Source: Bacteroidales bacterium (GTDB lineage Bacteria > Bacteroidota > Bacteroidia > Bacteroidales > VadinHA17). From it: 64,000 bases of DNA. The notes under the pieces were generated by a model. It was not told where the DNA came from and made no database searches. It saw only the letters and a list, made by a program, of their open reading frames with translations. Where the stretch lies: contig JAOZPG010000007.1 of assembly GCA_029932855.1 (NCBI GenBank), forward strand, positions 60,494-124,493, in the 5' to 3' direction. The translations under genes were made by a program, and so were the position numbers. This document shows, piece by piece, positions 17,464 through 27,255 of this stretch (the stretch's first letter is position 1; every line of letters begins with the position of its first letter).

Positions 17464-18012
17464 TTATATACCTGGTTTCCAGGGTGTTTCATCTGCACCT
17501 ACAATTACTGAAATATGTCGTGACAAAACAAAAAGCAGGTCTGAAAGCCTGTTGAGGTACTTATTAACAGCTTCAGCCTCGGGAAAAGGCAGTTTTATTC
17601 TTAAAACAGCACGCTCAGCTCTCCGGCAAACTGTCCTTGTAATATGACAATATGAAATAACAGGATGTCCCCCGGGAATTAAAAAGGAATTCAATGCATC
17701 CAGTCCTGATTCCATATCATCTATTTCATCTTCAAGAGCCAATATATCACTCTCCTTTATCTGTGGTAGTTTCTTATTATTGTTTTCAGGGTCGTTTGCT
17801 ACTATGGCAGAACAGGTCATAAGCCTGTCAAGGACAGATAGCAAAAAGTCCTTTTTCCCTACAAGCTCCTCCTGCTCACGCAACAGGCTAACCCAGCTCA
17901 ATAGCTCATCTATGGTCCCATAAGCTTCTATCTGCGGATCATCTTTCAACACCCTCTTACCTCCAATAAGAGAGGTGCTTCCCTTATCTCCCGTCCGGGT
18001 GTATATTTTCAT
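17464..18012 (-). CDS. Cob(I)alamin adenosyltransferase, PduO type
   Basis: The 182-residue enzyme transfers the adenosyl group of ATP to cob(I)alamin or cobyrinic diamide, making coenzyme B12. [18 protein letters not shown] near the N-terminus is the ATP-binding signature, [15 protein letters not shown] follows, and [12 protein letters not shown] (about residues 125-137) is the conserved helix with the Arg that holds ATP. Its ATG overlaps the TGA of the ABC ATPase gene by 4 bp, so it is probably coupled to it. No other cobalamin gene is in the window, which suggests B12 salvage. Confidence 0.92.
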   Translation of the reverse strand: MKIYTRTGDKGSTSLIGGKRVLKDDPQIEAYGTIDELLSWVSLLREQEELVGKKDFLLSVLDRLMTCSAIVANDPENNNKKLPQIKESDILALEDEIDDMESGLDALNSFLIPGGHPVISYCHITRTVCRRAERAVLRIKLPFPEAEAVNKYLNRLSDLLFVLSRHISVIVGADETPWKPGI

Positions 18013-18692
18013 TTCTTAAGATCTGATTCTATCTCACCATCCAGCAGTTTAATTATCCTGTTGGTATAATAGGCAATACTTTCCTCATGAGTAACAACTA
18101 TCACCGTATTTCCCCTCTCATGTATCTCTCCCAGAAGCTTCATAATATCAACGGAGGTTTTTGAGTCAAGGTTTCCGGTAGGCTCATCGGCCAGTATTAT
18201 GGAAGGATCATTCACCAGGGCCCGGGCCACAGCTACCCTTTGCCTCTGCCCTCCCGACAGTTCATTGGGCTTATGACTCATCCTGTCCTCAAGGCCCACA
18301 CTCTTTAATACTTCTTTAGCCTTATCAATCCTCTCATGTTTGGAATAACCCGCATAAATAAGCGGAAGAATTACATTCTCCAGGGCAGTGTACCTGGGCA
18401 AGAGGTTAAAAGTCTGAAAAATAAAACCTATCTCCTTATTTCTTATTTCAGCCAGCCTGTTATCTTCCATCTTACTCACATCCTTGGAGTTAAGAGTATA
18501 CTTCCCGTCTGTAATGGTATCCAGGCATCCCAGAATATTCATCAGGGTTGATTTTCCAGACCCCGAAGGGCCCATTATAGCAGTATATTCATTATGTTCT
18601 ATGTTCAGGCTTACCGACCGTAAAGCTTTTACTATCACCGTACCGATATAGTAATTCTTAATTATGCTGTCTAATTCTATAATATTTCCCAT
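18009..18692 (-). CDS. ABC transporter ATP-binding protein, LolD/MacB-like
   Basis: The 227-residue ATPase has Walker [11 protein letters not shown]-loop [18 protein letters not shown], signature [15 protein letters not shown] and Walker [15 protein letters not shown], followed by the His switch VVTHEE. The order and wording match the LolD/MacB/FtsE-type ATPases that work with MacB-like permeases in lipoprotein release or efflux. No permease gene is adjacent, so the partner must be encoded elsewhere. The downstream cobalamin adenosyltransferase overlaps by 4 bp; a functional tie between them is not evident. Confidence 0.9.
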   Translation of the reverse strand: MGNIIELDSIIKNYYIGTVIVKALRSVSLNIEHNEYTAIMGPSGSGKSTLMNILGCLDTITDGKYTLNSKDVSKMEDNRLAEIRNKEIGFIFQTFNLLPRYTALENVILPLIYAGYSKHERIDKAKEVLKSVGLEDRMSHKPNELSGGQRQRVAVARALVNDPSIILADEPTGNLDSKTSVDIMKLLGEIHERGNTVIVVTHEESIAYYTNRIIKLLDGEIESDLKK

Positions 18693-18766
18693 AATCTATA
18701 TTTAATAAATACGAAATTAAGCCATTCTGTATGAATACAAAATTATAAAGCCTTAATTATTCTTAA

Positions 18767-19558
18767 TTAATACTTTATCACAAAGTGCTGCTTTACTATC
18801 CCCTCCCTGAAAAAAACCAGGCCCATCTGGTACAAGTCAATGCTTATCTTTACCCTTGTGTCATCAACTATCCTTTTCCATAACTTTTCCATTCCCGGCG
18901 ACCAGTATATATCATCAAATATAAAAACCGACTCACTGCCGGCCTTTTCCAGACATTTCTCATAATAATCCCATGTTCTCTCCCCATCATGGTCACCATC
19001 AAAAAACACCATATCCATACTATCAAGACTGTCAGTCAGCTTGTCAAGTGCCCCTTTAAATGTATTATTTATGCAAGTTACATTACTTATTCCTGCCCTT
19101 TCAATGTTTGCCCCTGCAAGTTCAGAAAGGGGTTCTGCACCTTCAATGCTATATACTCTGGCATCAGGGTTCCCCCTGGCCAGGTACATACACCCTATAC
19201 CCAGCGAGCTACCCAGTTCAATAATATGTGCGGGACGGAACTCAGCAGCCAGCTTATAGAGCAACTCAGAGTATTTCTTCCTGCTTGCAGCATATCTTGC
19301 AATATCCTTCACCCTCCTCCTGCTGCTTTTCATCTTTCCTGAACCAGCTCCCGGGTCGCGATAAGTAAGCAGGCTGCTGTCACTCTTCATCTCCCTCCGT
19401 ATTTCTTCAATGTCTTTGGTATCTTCTTTATTAACAGGGGCTATGAACACCTCCCTGATAAGATCATATACAAAAGGTGAATGTATGCCATGACCCCTCT
19501 TGTGATCCGCAAAAATAAAATATTTGAGAAATTTTATAAGCCTTAAAATATTATTCAT
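18767..19558 (-). CDS. Class I SAM-dependent methyltransferase
   Basis: The 263-residue cytoplasmic protein begins LIKFLKYFIFADHKRGHGIHSPFVYDLI, a Bacteroidota-specific opening. The Rossmann core follows, with AHIIELGSSLGIGCMYLA (SAM-binding glycines, about residues 115-130), VYSIEGAEPLSELA (acidic ribose contact) and MVFFDGDHDGERTW (motif IV). It resembles the O-methyltransferase MTF_24 fold, but the substrate is unknown. It is likely monocistronic; the following ABC gene starts 75 bp downstream. Confidence 0.8.
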   Translation of the reverse strand: MNNILRLIKFLKYFIFADHKRGHGIHSPFVYDLIREVFIAPVNKEDTKDIEEIRREMKSDSSLLTYRDPGAGSGKMKSSRRRVKDIARYAASRKKYSELLYKLAAEFRPAHIIELGSSLGIGCMYLARGNPDARVYSIEGAEPLSELAGANIERAGISNVTCINNTFKGALDKLTDSLDSMDMVFFDGDHDGERTWDYYEKCLEKAGSESVFIFDDIYWSPGMEKLWKRIVDDTRVKISIDLYQMGLVFFREGIVKQHFVIKY

Positions 19559-19932
19559 ATATCATCAGCTTTAAGTCCGGAACAGTTAGTTGTCATGATA
19601 TTAGCTTTTACCGGATTCCTGTAGCAATTCTGCATTTTTTATTAGACAGCGTATTTTTTTAAACTATTCCCCGAAAGTAAATATTTATTATAATATCCTG
19701 ACATGAAAAACAATATTGGACTTTTAATAATTTTCTCATAAGCTTTTTTGCATTTCTGCATGCGACAGAAAGGAATTGATTAAATTTGTTAATGTAGATT
19801 TCATCCGGGAAATATGCCGGTTGAAAATGATTAAATTTGTTAATGCAGGTTTCAAACAGAAAACAGACCGGTTGAAAATGTATTATATAATTGCTATGGC
19901 CCTTTATTTTCAGCAGAAAAAGAATTCTTATA
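19559..19932. other. 374-bp gene-free stretch with a tandem repeat and a possible decayed lipoprotein start
   Basis: No intact gene is present. An ATG at 19703 opens MKNNIGLLIIFS and stops; the reading frame running just after it spells LFCISACDRKE, which looks like the second half of a lipoprotein signal peptide. Joining the two needs one frameshift, so this may be the remnant of a small lipoprotein gene. The same frame stays open through the 51-bp repeats to a TGA that falls inside the recG start region. Confidence 0.35.
19778..19879. repeat. 51-bp tandem duplication upstream of recG
   Basis: Unit 1 (19778-19828) and unit 2 (19829-19879) are directly adjacent and equal in length. Both begin GATTAAATTTGTTAATG and end CCGGTTGAAAAT; the centres differ. 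The unit is 17 codons, so an open frame passes through both copies. Confidence 0.85.
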
Positions 19933-22038
19933 ATGTCTGAACATTTTCAGCAGGATATAAAATTTTTAAAAGGAGTTGGTCCCAAAAGAGCCGAATTACT
20001 GAACCAGGAGTTGCAGATATACAGCTTCGGTGACCTTATCGCTTACTTCCCGTATAAATATATCGACCGCAGCAGGTTTTATAAAACCACTGAGATCAAC
20101 AGCAAGCTGACTCATATTCAGTTAAAAGGTAATATCTCCAACTTCAGGCAAGAGGGAGGAAGGGGAAGAAAAAGACTGGTAGCCGACTTCCGTGATGAGG
20201 CCGGAATGATACAGCTTGTATGGTTCCATGCAGCCAAATGGATAAAGGGAAGTATTAAGGAGGACAAGACTTATGTGGTTTACGGCAAGCCGGCAATATT
20301 CCAGGGACGCTTTAACATCATACATCCCGAAATTGAGGATCATGAACTATTTGATGCAAAACTGTCCACCTCCCTGCAGGCCCTGTACAACACTACCGAG
20401 AAGCTCAAGAATAACTTTATTAACACCAGGGTAATACATAAACTGCAGAACAGCCTTTTAAAAAGCTCAAGGGGAAAGATAAGTGAGAGTCTCCCCTCCT
20501 ACCTGATAAAAAGAATAAACCTGATCTCCAGGGAGGAGGCCCTTATAAATATCCATTTCCCGGCGAGCCAGGATCTTCTTAACAGAGCCAGCTTCAGGCT
20601 TAAGTTCGAGGAGCTTTTCATGATACAGATGCATCTTCTCCGGCAGAAGCTAATACGTAAAGAAAAGTCACAGGGATTTGTTTTCTCAGAAGTGGGAGAA
20701 TACCTTAACGGCTTTTATCATCAACATCTGAAATTCGAACTTACCGGTGCCCAGAAACGTGTAATTAAAGAAATAAGGCATGACCTTGGTTCCGGCAAAC
20801 AAATGAACAGGCTTCTGCAGGGAGATGTAGGCAGCGGAAAAACACTGGTAGCACTTATGGGAATGCTTATTGCCCTTGACAATAAATACCAGGCCTGCCT
20901 GATGGCCCCAACAGAAATACTTGCAAACCAGCATTTCAATACTATCTCGAAAATGACATCGGGACTGGATATTTCCGTGTACTTGCTAACAGGATCCACA
21001 AAGAAGGCTGAAAGGAACATTATAGATGAGAAATTGCAACAGGGAGAACTGCATATCCTTATTGGCACCCATGCACTTATAGAGGACAGGGTAAGCTTCA
21101 GGAACCTGGGATTTGTGGTTATAGATGAGCAACATCGCTTCGGAGTGGCACAAAGGGCCAAGCTATGGAAAAAGAATGTTCGGCCTCCCCATGTACTGGT
21201 AATGACTGCCACCCCCATACCCCGTACATTGGCAATGACCCTTTACGGCGACCTGGATGTATCTGTGATAGATGAGTTGCCCCCGGGACGCAAAGCGGTA
21301 AAGACACTGCATTTCACCGACAGCCAGAGGAACAGAGTGTTTGGCTTTATGAAGAAGGAGATAAAGAAGGGTCAGCAAATCTTCGTGGTATTTCCCCTGA
21401 TCCAGGAATCTGAGAAGATGGATTATAAGGACCTTGAAGATGGTTATAACGGCATCTCCAGGGCTTTTCCCCCTCCTGAATATGCAGTCAGCGTAATTCA
21501 TGGTAAAATGAAAGCTAAAGAAAAGGAAATTTCTATGTCTTATTTCGTGAATGGAAAAACTCACATTATGGTGGCCACAACTGTTATAGAGGTTGGTGTG
21601 GATGTACCAAATGCTACGGTTATGGTAATTGAAAGTGCAGAGCGCTTCGGCCTGTCGCAACTGCACCAGCTCAGGGGACGTGTGGGAAGGGGCGGTGACC
21701 AGTCGTATTGTATTCTTATGAGCAAGGAGAAGCTTTCGGATGAAGCCCGAAAAAGACTTGAGACCATGGTAAATACAAATGACGGCTTTGAAATATCGGA
21801 GGTGGACCTCAGGCTCAGGGGCCCCGGAGATATGGAGGGGACACAACAGAGTGGTATGGCCCTAAACCTGAAAATTGCCAACCTCAGCAGGGATGGCCAG
21901 ATATTGCAGCTTGCCAGGAATGAGGCTGAGAAAATTCTTGAGGCTGATCCCGGACTCACAGATGACTCAAATGAGGTACTGAAGAAGCAGCTCAGTCTGA
22001 ACTTTCAAAAGAAAGTAAACTGGGGAGTGATATCCTAG
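19933..22038 (+). CDS. recG: ATP-dependent DNA helicase RecG
   Basis: The track starts at 19891, but the Met at 19933 gives MSEHFQQDIKFLKGVGPKRA, the usual RecG N-terminus; the product is then 701 residues. An OB-fold wedge domain occupies about residues 50-150. The helicase core has GDVGSGKTLVALM (Walker A), VVIDEQHRFGV (DEQH box), VMTATPIPRTLAM and LHQLRGRVGRGGDQSYC (motif VI). RecG reverses stalled replication forks and branch-migrates Holliday junctions. It is preceded by the 51-bp repeats and followed by the separately promoted Rnf operon. Confidence 0.96.
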   Translation: MSEHFQQDIKFLKGVGPKRAELLNQELQIYSFGDLIAYFPYKYIDRSRFYKTTEINSKLTHIQLKGNISNFRQEGGRGRKRLVADFRDEAGMIQLVWFHAAKWIKGSIKEDKTYVVYGKPAIFQGRFNIIHPEIEDHELFDAKLSTSLQALYNTTEKLKNNFINTRVIHKLQNSLLKSSRGKISESLPSYLIKRINLISREEALINIHFPASQDLLNRASFRLKFEELFMIQMHLLRQKLIRKEKSQGFVFSEVGEYLNGFYHQHLKFELTGAQKRVIKEIRHDLGSGKQMNRLLQGDVGSGKTLVALMGMLIALDNKYQACLMAPTEILANQHFNTISKMTSGLDISVYLLTGSTKKAERNIIDEKLQQGELHILIGTHALIEDRVSFRNLGFVVIDEQHRFGVAQRAKLWKKNVRPPHVLVMTATPIPRTLAMTLYGDLDVSVIDELPPGRKAVKTLHFTDSQRNRVFGFMKKEIKKGQQIFVVFPLIQESEKMDYKDLEDGYNGISRAFPPPEYAVSVIHGKMKAKEKEISMSYFVNGKTHIMVATTVIEVGVDVPNATVMVIESAERFGLSQLHQLRGRVGRGGDQSYCILMSKEKLSDEARKRLETMVNTNDGFEISEVDLRLRGPGDMEGTQQSGMALNLKIANLSRDGQILQLARNEAEKILEADPGLTDDSNEVLKKQLSLNFQKKVNWGVIS

Positions 22039-22117
22039 GTTATTTAAACTCATATTAAATTAGTTGCAGACAATATTATTACTGGTTAATTTTGGTTTAA
22101 CTATGCTTAAACAATTA

Positions 22118-22125
22118 TAAATTTG
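22118..22125 (+). promoter_or_regulatory. -7 element for the rseC-rnf operon
   Basis: TAAATTTG, followed by CAAC, matches TAnnTTTG and ends 17 bp before the rseC ATG. A TTTTGG about 23 bp further upstream could serve as a slightly distant -33 box. Confidence 0.5.
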
Positions 22126-22142
22126 CAACAAATTTTTTCTAA

Positions 22143-22553
22143 ATGGATATAGAACATACAGGCAGGGTTGAAGGTCTTATAGGCGACAGGGTAAGGGTAA
22201 ATTTTATTTCTCATTCATCATGTGCCTCATGCCAGCTGAAAGGGGTTTGTTCAGTCTCGGATGTAAAAGAGAAATATGTAGACACTATGATTCCTGCTTT
22301 TGATGTTAAACCGGGTGATAAAGTAAATATCACACTACAGCAGTCACTGGGACTTAAAGCAGTATTCCTGGCCTATGTACTTCCCTTGCTAATGTTACTC
22401 AGCAGCTTATTCATCCTGAATGCTATTCTGAAAAATGAAGGACTGGCAGGCCTTATCAGCCTGGCCGGTACAGCTGTTTATTACATAGTGCTCTACCAGT
22501 TAAGGCAAAAGATTGAGAAGCAGTTTAATTTTGTATTAAAGAAAATCGATTAA
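22143..22553 (+). CDS. rseC: SoxR-reducing/RseC family protein
   Basis: The 136-residue membrane protein has a cysteine cluster near the N-terminus (SCASCQLKGVC) followed by two adjacent transmembrane helices at about residues 75-120, as in the RseC/MucC family. In E. coli RseC is part of the system that reduces SoxR together with the Rsx (Rnf-like) complex. Its place as the first gene before rnfB is the common Bacteroidota arrangement. It probably contributes to assembly or redox tuning of the complex; the exact role is inferred. Confidence 0.88.
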   Translation: MDIEHTGRVEGLIGDRVRVNFISHSSCASCQLKGVCSVSDVKEKYVDTMIPAFDVKPGDKVNITLQQSLGLKAVFLAYVLPLLMLLSSLFILNAILKNEGLAGLISLAGTAVYYIVLYQLRQKIEKQFNFVLKKID

Positions 22554-22562
22554 TAATAAGTT

Positions 22563-23552
22563 ATGAATTCAGTTCTCCTGTTAACCATCCTGTCATTAAG
22601 TATTCTTGGACTTGTTGCGGCACTGATATTATATGTCTTTGCACAAAAGTTCAAGGTATATGAAGACCCAAGGATAGATGATATTGAAGAGGCTTTGCCA
22701 AGTGCCAACTGCGGGGGTTGTGGCTTTCCGGGCTGCAGAAATTTTGCCGAGGCCTGCGTTAAGGCTGACAGTCTTGATGATCTGTTCTGTCCTGTCGGAG
22801 GCAATGAGGTGATGGCCAATGTAGCAAACATATTGGGTAAAGAAGCTGTTGAGGGGAAACCCCAGGTGGCAGTGATAAGGTGTAGCGGCTCTTTCGAGCA
22901 CCGCCCCAGGACAAATAATTACGACGGTGCACAAAACTGTACTGTCATACACAATCTTTATACAGGCGATACCGACTGTCCCTACGGATGTCTTGGCCAG
23001 GGTGAATGCGTGGATGCATGTGAGTTCGATGCCATGTATATGGATGAAAAAACAGGCCTGCCGGTTATCATTGATGAGAATTGTGTTGCCTGTGGAGCCT
23101 GCGTTGAAGCATGTCCCCGCGACATTATTGAACTCAGGAAAAGGAATAAAAAGGACAGGAAAATATTTGTTTCCTGTATTAACGAGGACAAGGGAGGCGT
23201 TGCCAAAAAATACTGCTCGGTGGCTTGTATAGGTTGTTCATTATGCTACAAGGCATGTGCCTACGACGCAATTACCATGCAAAACAATCTTGCCTTTATA
23301 GATTCAGATAAATGCGTGTTATGCAGAAAATGCGTGGAAGTTTGTCCCACAGATGCAATACATGAACTTAACTTCCCCCCGAGAAGAGTAAAAACAGGGG
23401 AAGCCTCAAAGAAGGATGCTTCATCAGCGAAACCGCTAAAGAAAGAATCCACTGTAAAGGATCAGCAAACAGATAGCCCGGAAGCACCAAAGGAAGAGGA
23501 TGCTAAGAAAAATATTGAGGAGGTCTCCACGAAAAAGACAGATAAGAATTAG
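22563..23552 (+). CDS. rnfB: Rnf complex subunit RnfB
   Basis: RnfB is the iron-sulfur subunit that accepts electrons from ferredoxin. The 329-residue protein has an N-terminal membrane anchor (residues 3-25), then the 4Fe-4S motif ANCGGCGFPGC (about residues 48-58), and several ferredoxin-type clusters further on: CPYGCLGQGECVDAC, CVACGACVEACP, CIGCSLCYKAC and CVLCRKCVEVCP. The final 50 residues are a Lys/Glu/Ser-rich tail with no recognisable domain. It lies 9 bp after rseC and 24 bp before rnfC. Confidence 0.95.
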   Translation: MNSVLLLTILSLSILGLVAALILYVFAQKFKVYEDPRIDDIEEALPSANCGGCGFPGCRNFAEACVKADSLDDLFCPVGGNEVMANVANILGKEAVEGKPQVAVIRCSGSFEHRPRTNNYDGAQNCTVIHNLYTGDTDCPYGCLGQGECVDACEFDAMYMDEKTGLPVIIDENCVACGACVEACPRDIIELRKRNKKDRKIFVSCINEDKGGVAKKYCSVACIGCSLCYKACAYDAITMQNNLAFIDSDKCVLCRKCVEVCPTDAIHELNFPPRRVKTGEASKKDASSAKPLKKESTVKDQQTDSPEAPKEEDAKKNIEEVSTKKTDKN

Positions 23553-23576
23553 TATTAACAAGAAAACAATAAAGCA

Positions 23577-24905
23577 GTGTTAAAAACATTTCCCATGGGC
23601 GGCGTTCATCCCCCCGAAAATAAGTTTTCGGCAGGGAATAAAATTATAAAAGCCGATCTGCCCGAAACTGTTAACATTCCCCTGTCACAGCACCTGGGAG
23701 TCCCGGCCGAAGCCATTGTAAACAGGGGCGACGAAGTTAAAACAGGACAACTGATAGGAAGCAGCAAAGGTTTTGTATCAAGCAATATACATTCATCTGT
23801 AACAGGTAAGGTGATCAAGATTGACAAGTCTCTCGACAGTTCCGGATACAAAAAAGCATCTGTAAGCATACAGGTATCAGGCGATGAATGGCTACCCGAA
23901 ATTGACAGGAGCAGTGACCTGAAAAAGGAAATCGGGATTAGCGGTGAGGAAATAATAAAAAAGATACTAGAAGCAGGAATAGTGGGTATGGGAGGAGCAA
24001 CATTCCCTTCACATGTAAAGATGTCTCTACCAAAAGGAAAGACTGCCGAAATAGTAATACTCAACGGTGTGGAGTGTGAACCCTATCTAACATCTGATCA
24101 CAGGCTGATGCTCGAAAAAGGAGAAGAGATACTTATTGGCCTGAGGATAATAATGAAAGCCCTGGGAGTAAACAGGGGAATGGTTGGTATTGAGAATAAT
24201 AAAAAAGATGCAATTCAGCATTTTACCAACCTTGCAAAACAATACCCGGAAATAGAAGTGTTCCCGCTTAAAGTAAAATACCCACAGGGAGGTGAGAAGC
24301 AGCTCATCAAAGCCCTCACCGGCAGAGAGGTTCCTTCCGGGGGACTACCCATTGATGTGGGAGTTGTGGTGCACAATGTAGGTACTTCCTTTGCAGTTTA
24401 CGAAGCTATACAGAAGAACAAGCCCCTTATAGAAAGAGTTGTTACCGTAACAGGCAAGGGTGTAAGCTCCCCATCCAACCTTCTGGCAAGGATAGGAACA
24501 CCTGTCAGCCAGCTCATTGAAGCAGCCGGCGGGATACCTGAAAATACCGGGAAGATAGTAAATGGCGGACCCATGATGGGAAAAGCACTTAACTCAACCG
24601 ATGTGCCCGTGATGAAGGGAACATCAGGAATATTACTGATTCCCGGGGAAGAAAGCAAAAGGGAACAATCCAGTACCTGCATACGCTGTACGAAGTGTGT
24701 TAATGTATGTCCCATGGGACTGGAACCATACCTGCTGATGACACTTAGCGAAAAAGAAAAATTTGAAAGGCTGGAGAATGAAAAAGTAATGGACTGTATA
24801 GAATGTGGTTCATGCAGCTTTGTATGTCCCTCCAACCGTCCACTGCTCGACTATATCAGGCTGGCTAAGTTCAGGGTTGGTAATATCATAAGAAACAGGA
24901 AATAA
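23577..24905 (+). CDS. rnfC: Rnf complex subunit RnfC
   Basis: RnfC is the peripheral NADH/FMN-binding subunit. The start is GTG at 23577 (shown as Met in the track); MLKTFPMGGVHPPENK is the family's usual N-terminus, so no upstream ATG is needed. After the biotinyl-like barrel comes VGMGGATFPSHVKM, which contacts NADH/FMN, then an SLBB domain, and two 4Fe-4S motifs near the C-terminus (CIRCTKCVNVCPMG and CIECGSCSFVCPSN). The 442 residues are normal for the family. Confidence 0.95.
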   Translation: MLKTFPMGGVHPPENKFSAGNKIIKADLPETVNIPLSQHLGVPAEAIVNRGDEVKTGQLIGSSKGFVSSNIHSSVTGKVIKIDKSLDSSGYKKASVSIQVSGDEWLPEIDRSSDLKKEIGISGEEIIKKILEAGIVGMGGATFPSHVKMSLPKGKTAEIVILNGVECEPYLTSDHRLMLEKGEEILIGLRIIMKALGVNRGMVGIENNKKDAIQHFTNLAKQYPEIEVFPLKVKYPQGGEKQLIKALTGREVPSGGLPIDVGVVVHNVGTSFAVYEAIQKNKPLIERVVTVTGKGVSSPSNLLARIGTPVSQLIEAAGGIPENTGKIVNGGPMMGKALNSTDVPVMKGTSGILLIPGEESKREQSSTCIRCTKCVNVCPMGLEPYLLMTLSEKEKFERLENEKVMDCIECGSCSFVCPSNRPLLDYIRLAKFRVGNIIRNRK

Positions 24906-24917
24906 AAGATCTATATA

Positions 24918-25943
24918 ATGAATAAGACGATAACAATATCTCCATCCCCTCATTTGCACAGCGGGCAATCCACCTCCGGGCTGATGTACAATGTATTGAT
25001 AGCACTAATACCTGCCTTTGCGGTATCAGTCTGGATGTTCGGATGGGGAGTAATAATAATTACAGGAGTTGCAGTAGTCTCAAGTATGCTTTTTGAATTC
25101 CTTATCCAGAAGTTCCTGCTTAAAAAGGAGCTGAGCATCACCGACGGTTCAGCGGCACTGACAGGAGTACTTATAGCTTTCTGTCTCCCGGTAAACATAC
25201 CCCTCTGGCTCGTAATACTTGGAAGCCTTATCGCTATTGGTGTAGGAAAAATGACATTCGGGGGACTGGGAAACAACCCTTTTAATCCCGCCCTAGTAGG
25301 AAGGGTGTTCCTCTTTATTTCATTTCCTGTACAAATGACCAGCTGGCCCGTTCCAAAAGGCTTTGATACACTTATACCAAAATTCATGTCACCATTCAGC
25401 CAGGATATCCTCGATGCCACTACAGGGGCAACTCCACTTGGCATTGTAAAAGAAGGAATGAGGGTATCGGAAGGCATGGATAATATCCTGGCAAATCTGC
25501 CATCGGGCATGGAGATGCTTTATGGTAAGATGGGAGGATCTATGGGAGAAATAGCTGCCCTGGCCCTGCTTATAGGTCTGGCTTACCTGCTTATTACCAA
25601 GGTTATAACATGGCATATACCTGTAACAATAATGCTTACTGTTACTGTATTCACCGGTATATTGTGGCTCGCCAATCCTATTGCAAACGCAAACCCTGTA
25701 TTCCACCTGCTAACCGGTGGATTAATGCTGGGGGCAATATTTATGGCTACCGACTATGTAACCTCTCCCATGACATCCATGGGAATGATTATCTATGCTG
25801 TTGGCATAGGCATGCTCACGGTGATCATCAGGAGGTTTGGCGCATACCCCGAGGGTGTACAGTTTGCCATACTTATCATGAACGCTTTCGTCCCGCTTAT
25901 TAACTCTTACTTCAAACCGAAACGTTTTGGCCATAAAAAATAA
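24918..25943 (+). CDS. rnfD: Rnf complex subunit RnfD
   Basis: This is the 341-residue polytopic membrane subunit. It opens SPSPHLHSGQSTSGLMYNV and has about nine transmembrane helices. DATTGATPLG (about residue 155) is the flavinylation site, where the Thr carries covalent FMN. TFGGLGNNPFNPALVGR is a conserved loop. With RnfA and RnfE it forms the route for Na+ or H+ translocation. It lies 12 bp after rnfC. Confidence 0.95.
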   Translation: MNKTITISPSPHLHSGQSTSGLMYNVLIALIPAFAVSVWMFGWGVIIITGVAVVSSMLFEFLIQKFLLKKELSITDGSAALTGVLIAFCLPVNIPLWLVILGSLIAIGVGKMTFGGLGNNPFNPALVGRVFLFISFPVQMTSWPVPKGFDTLIPKFMSPFSQDILDATTGATPLGIVKEGMRVSEGMDNILANLPSGMEMLYGKMGGSMGEIAALALLIGLAYLLITKVITWHIPVTIMLTVTVFTGILWLANPIANANPVFHLLTGGLMLGAIFMATDYVTSPMTSMGMIIYAVGIGMLTVIIRRFGAYPEGVQFAILIMNAFVPLINSYFKPKRFGHKK

Positions 25944-25987
25944 CTATCAGGAAAGAATTATTTGCTTCCGACAAATGAATATTAAAT

Positions 25988-26569
25988 ATGTCTAAGAAAG
26001 AATCAACACTTCCGAACATGATCATAGCAATGCTTGCTGTGACACTGGCTGCATCTGCTTCACTTGGCTTTATATACCAGCTTACCAAGGAACCAATTGC
26101 AGCAGCCAAACTGGCAAAAAAGATGGATGCCATACGTCAGGTGCTTCCTGCCTTTGATAATGACCCAAACAGCGATGAATATAAACTGGGTATTGATGGT
26201 GACACTCTTCACTTCTTCCCTGCAAAGAAAAACGGGCAGCTGGTTGGCACTGCTGTTGAAACATTTACCAGGCAGGGATTTTCGGGAGAGATAAAAGTAA
26301 TGGTTGGACTCTTACCCGATGGCAGCATAAAAGATGTTGCCGTACTGGAACATCATGAAACACCGGGACTGGGAGATAAGATGGATAGAAAAAAATCTGA
26401 CTGGAGTAAGCAATTTATAGGGAAAAACCCGCTAAACTTTAAGCTTACAGTAACAAAAGACGGGGGCGATGTAGATGCTATTACTGCTTCAACTATCAGC
26501 TCCAGGGCATTCTGCGATGCCTTAAACCGCGCTTATAACGCATATATGGAAGGAGGACAAAATGACTAA
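25988..26569 (+). CDS. rnfG: Rnf complex subunit RnfG
   Basis: The 193-residue periplasmic flavoprotein has one N-terminal membrane helix (residues 9-30). The FMN-binding domain carries LEHHETPGLGDKM and ends with DAITASTISSRAFCDAL, where the Thr of STISS is the expected covalent FMN attachment point. The motif is slightly different from the common SGATITS. Its stop overlaps the rnfE start by 8 bp, indicating coupling. Confidence 0.94.
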   Translation: MSKKESTLPNMIIAMLAVTLAASASLGFIYQLTKEPIAAAKLAKKMDAIRQVLPAFDNDPNSDEYKLGIDGDTLHFFPAKKNGQLVGTAVETFTRQGFSGEIKVMVGLLPDGSIKDVAVLEHHETPGLGDKMDRKKSDWSKQFIGKNPLNFKLTVTKDGGDVDAITASTISSRAFCDALNRAYNAYMEGGQND

Positions 26570-27218
26570 TCTGAAAAACTTTACAAAAGGCTTTGTACAG
26601 GAAAATCCTGTATTCGTACTCTTCCTGGGTTTATGCCCGACACTGGGAACCACCACCAGCGCAATAAACGGAATGGGGATGGGACTGGCCACCACTTTCG
26701 TTCTTCTTGGCAGCAATGTGGTAGTGTCGCTTATCAAGGACTTTATCCCCGATAAGGTAAGGATACCTTCTTTTATTGTCATCATTGCTTCCTTTGTAAC
26801 CGTTGTTGAGCTAAGCATGCAGGCTTATGTCCCTGCCCTCTTTGATACACTTGGATTGTTCATTCCCCTTATCGTGGTAAACTGTATAGTGCTTGGCCGT
26901 GCCGAAGCATTCGCCTCAAAGAACAGCGTGGGCAAATCAGCCATCGACGGACTGGGAATGGGATTTGGCTTCACCATGGCCCTGATGATTCTTGGTGGTG
27001 TCAGGGAAATACTGGGATCGGGATCCATATTCGGCTTTAAATTCATTGAAGGAGACGGGATGCTCTTGTTTGTACTTGCTCCCGGTGCATTTATAGCTCT
27101 TGGATACCTGATTATGCTTATGCAGAAGCTCAAGGCAAAGTCAACTAAATTAACAGAATCACAAGAACTATATCTTAAAGAAACAAGTCTTCATAATTCT
27201 GATAAGCTTAATAATTAA
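26562..27218 (+). CDS. rnfE: Rnf complex subunit RnfE
   Basis: This is a 218-residue inner-membrane subunit with six predicted helices. ENPVFVLFLGLCPTLGTTTS and VVNCIVLGRAEAFAS are conserved in the RnfE/NqrD group; the paired Cys in the two half-repeats (LCP and NCI) form part of the intramembrane FeS site with RnfA. The charged C-terminal 30 residues are an extension. It overlaps rnfG by 8 bp and is 37 bp before rnfA. Confidence 0.95.
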   Translation: MTNLKNFTKGFVQENPVFVLFLGLCPTLGTTTSAINGMGMGLATTFVLLGSNVVVSLIKDFIPDKVRIPSFIVIIASFVTVVELSMQAYVPALFDTLGLFIPLIVVNCIVLGRAEAFASKNSVGKSAIDGLGMGFGFTMALMILGGVREILGSGSIFGFKFIEGDGMLLFVLAPGAFIALGYLIMLMQKLKAKSTKLTESQELYLKETSLHNSDKLNN

Positions 27219-27255
27219 CAGATCATAAAGTAGAAAAAAGCATAAAATACAGATC

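Noticed and set aside
21163-21846. 227-residue minus-strand ORF inside recG
   Set aside because: It lies antisense to the conserved helicase motifs, has no family features, and is a shadow of the coding strand.
24950-25510. 186-residue minus-strand ORF within rnfD
   Set aside because: It is antisense to the conserved RnfD membrane segments and has no start-site or family support.
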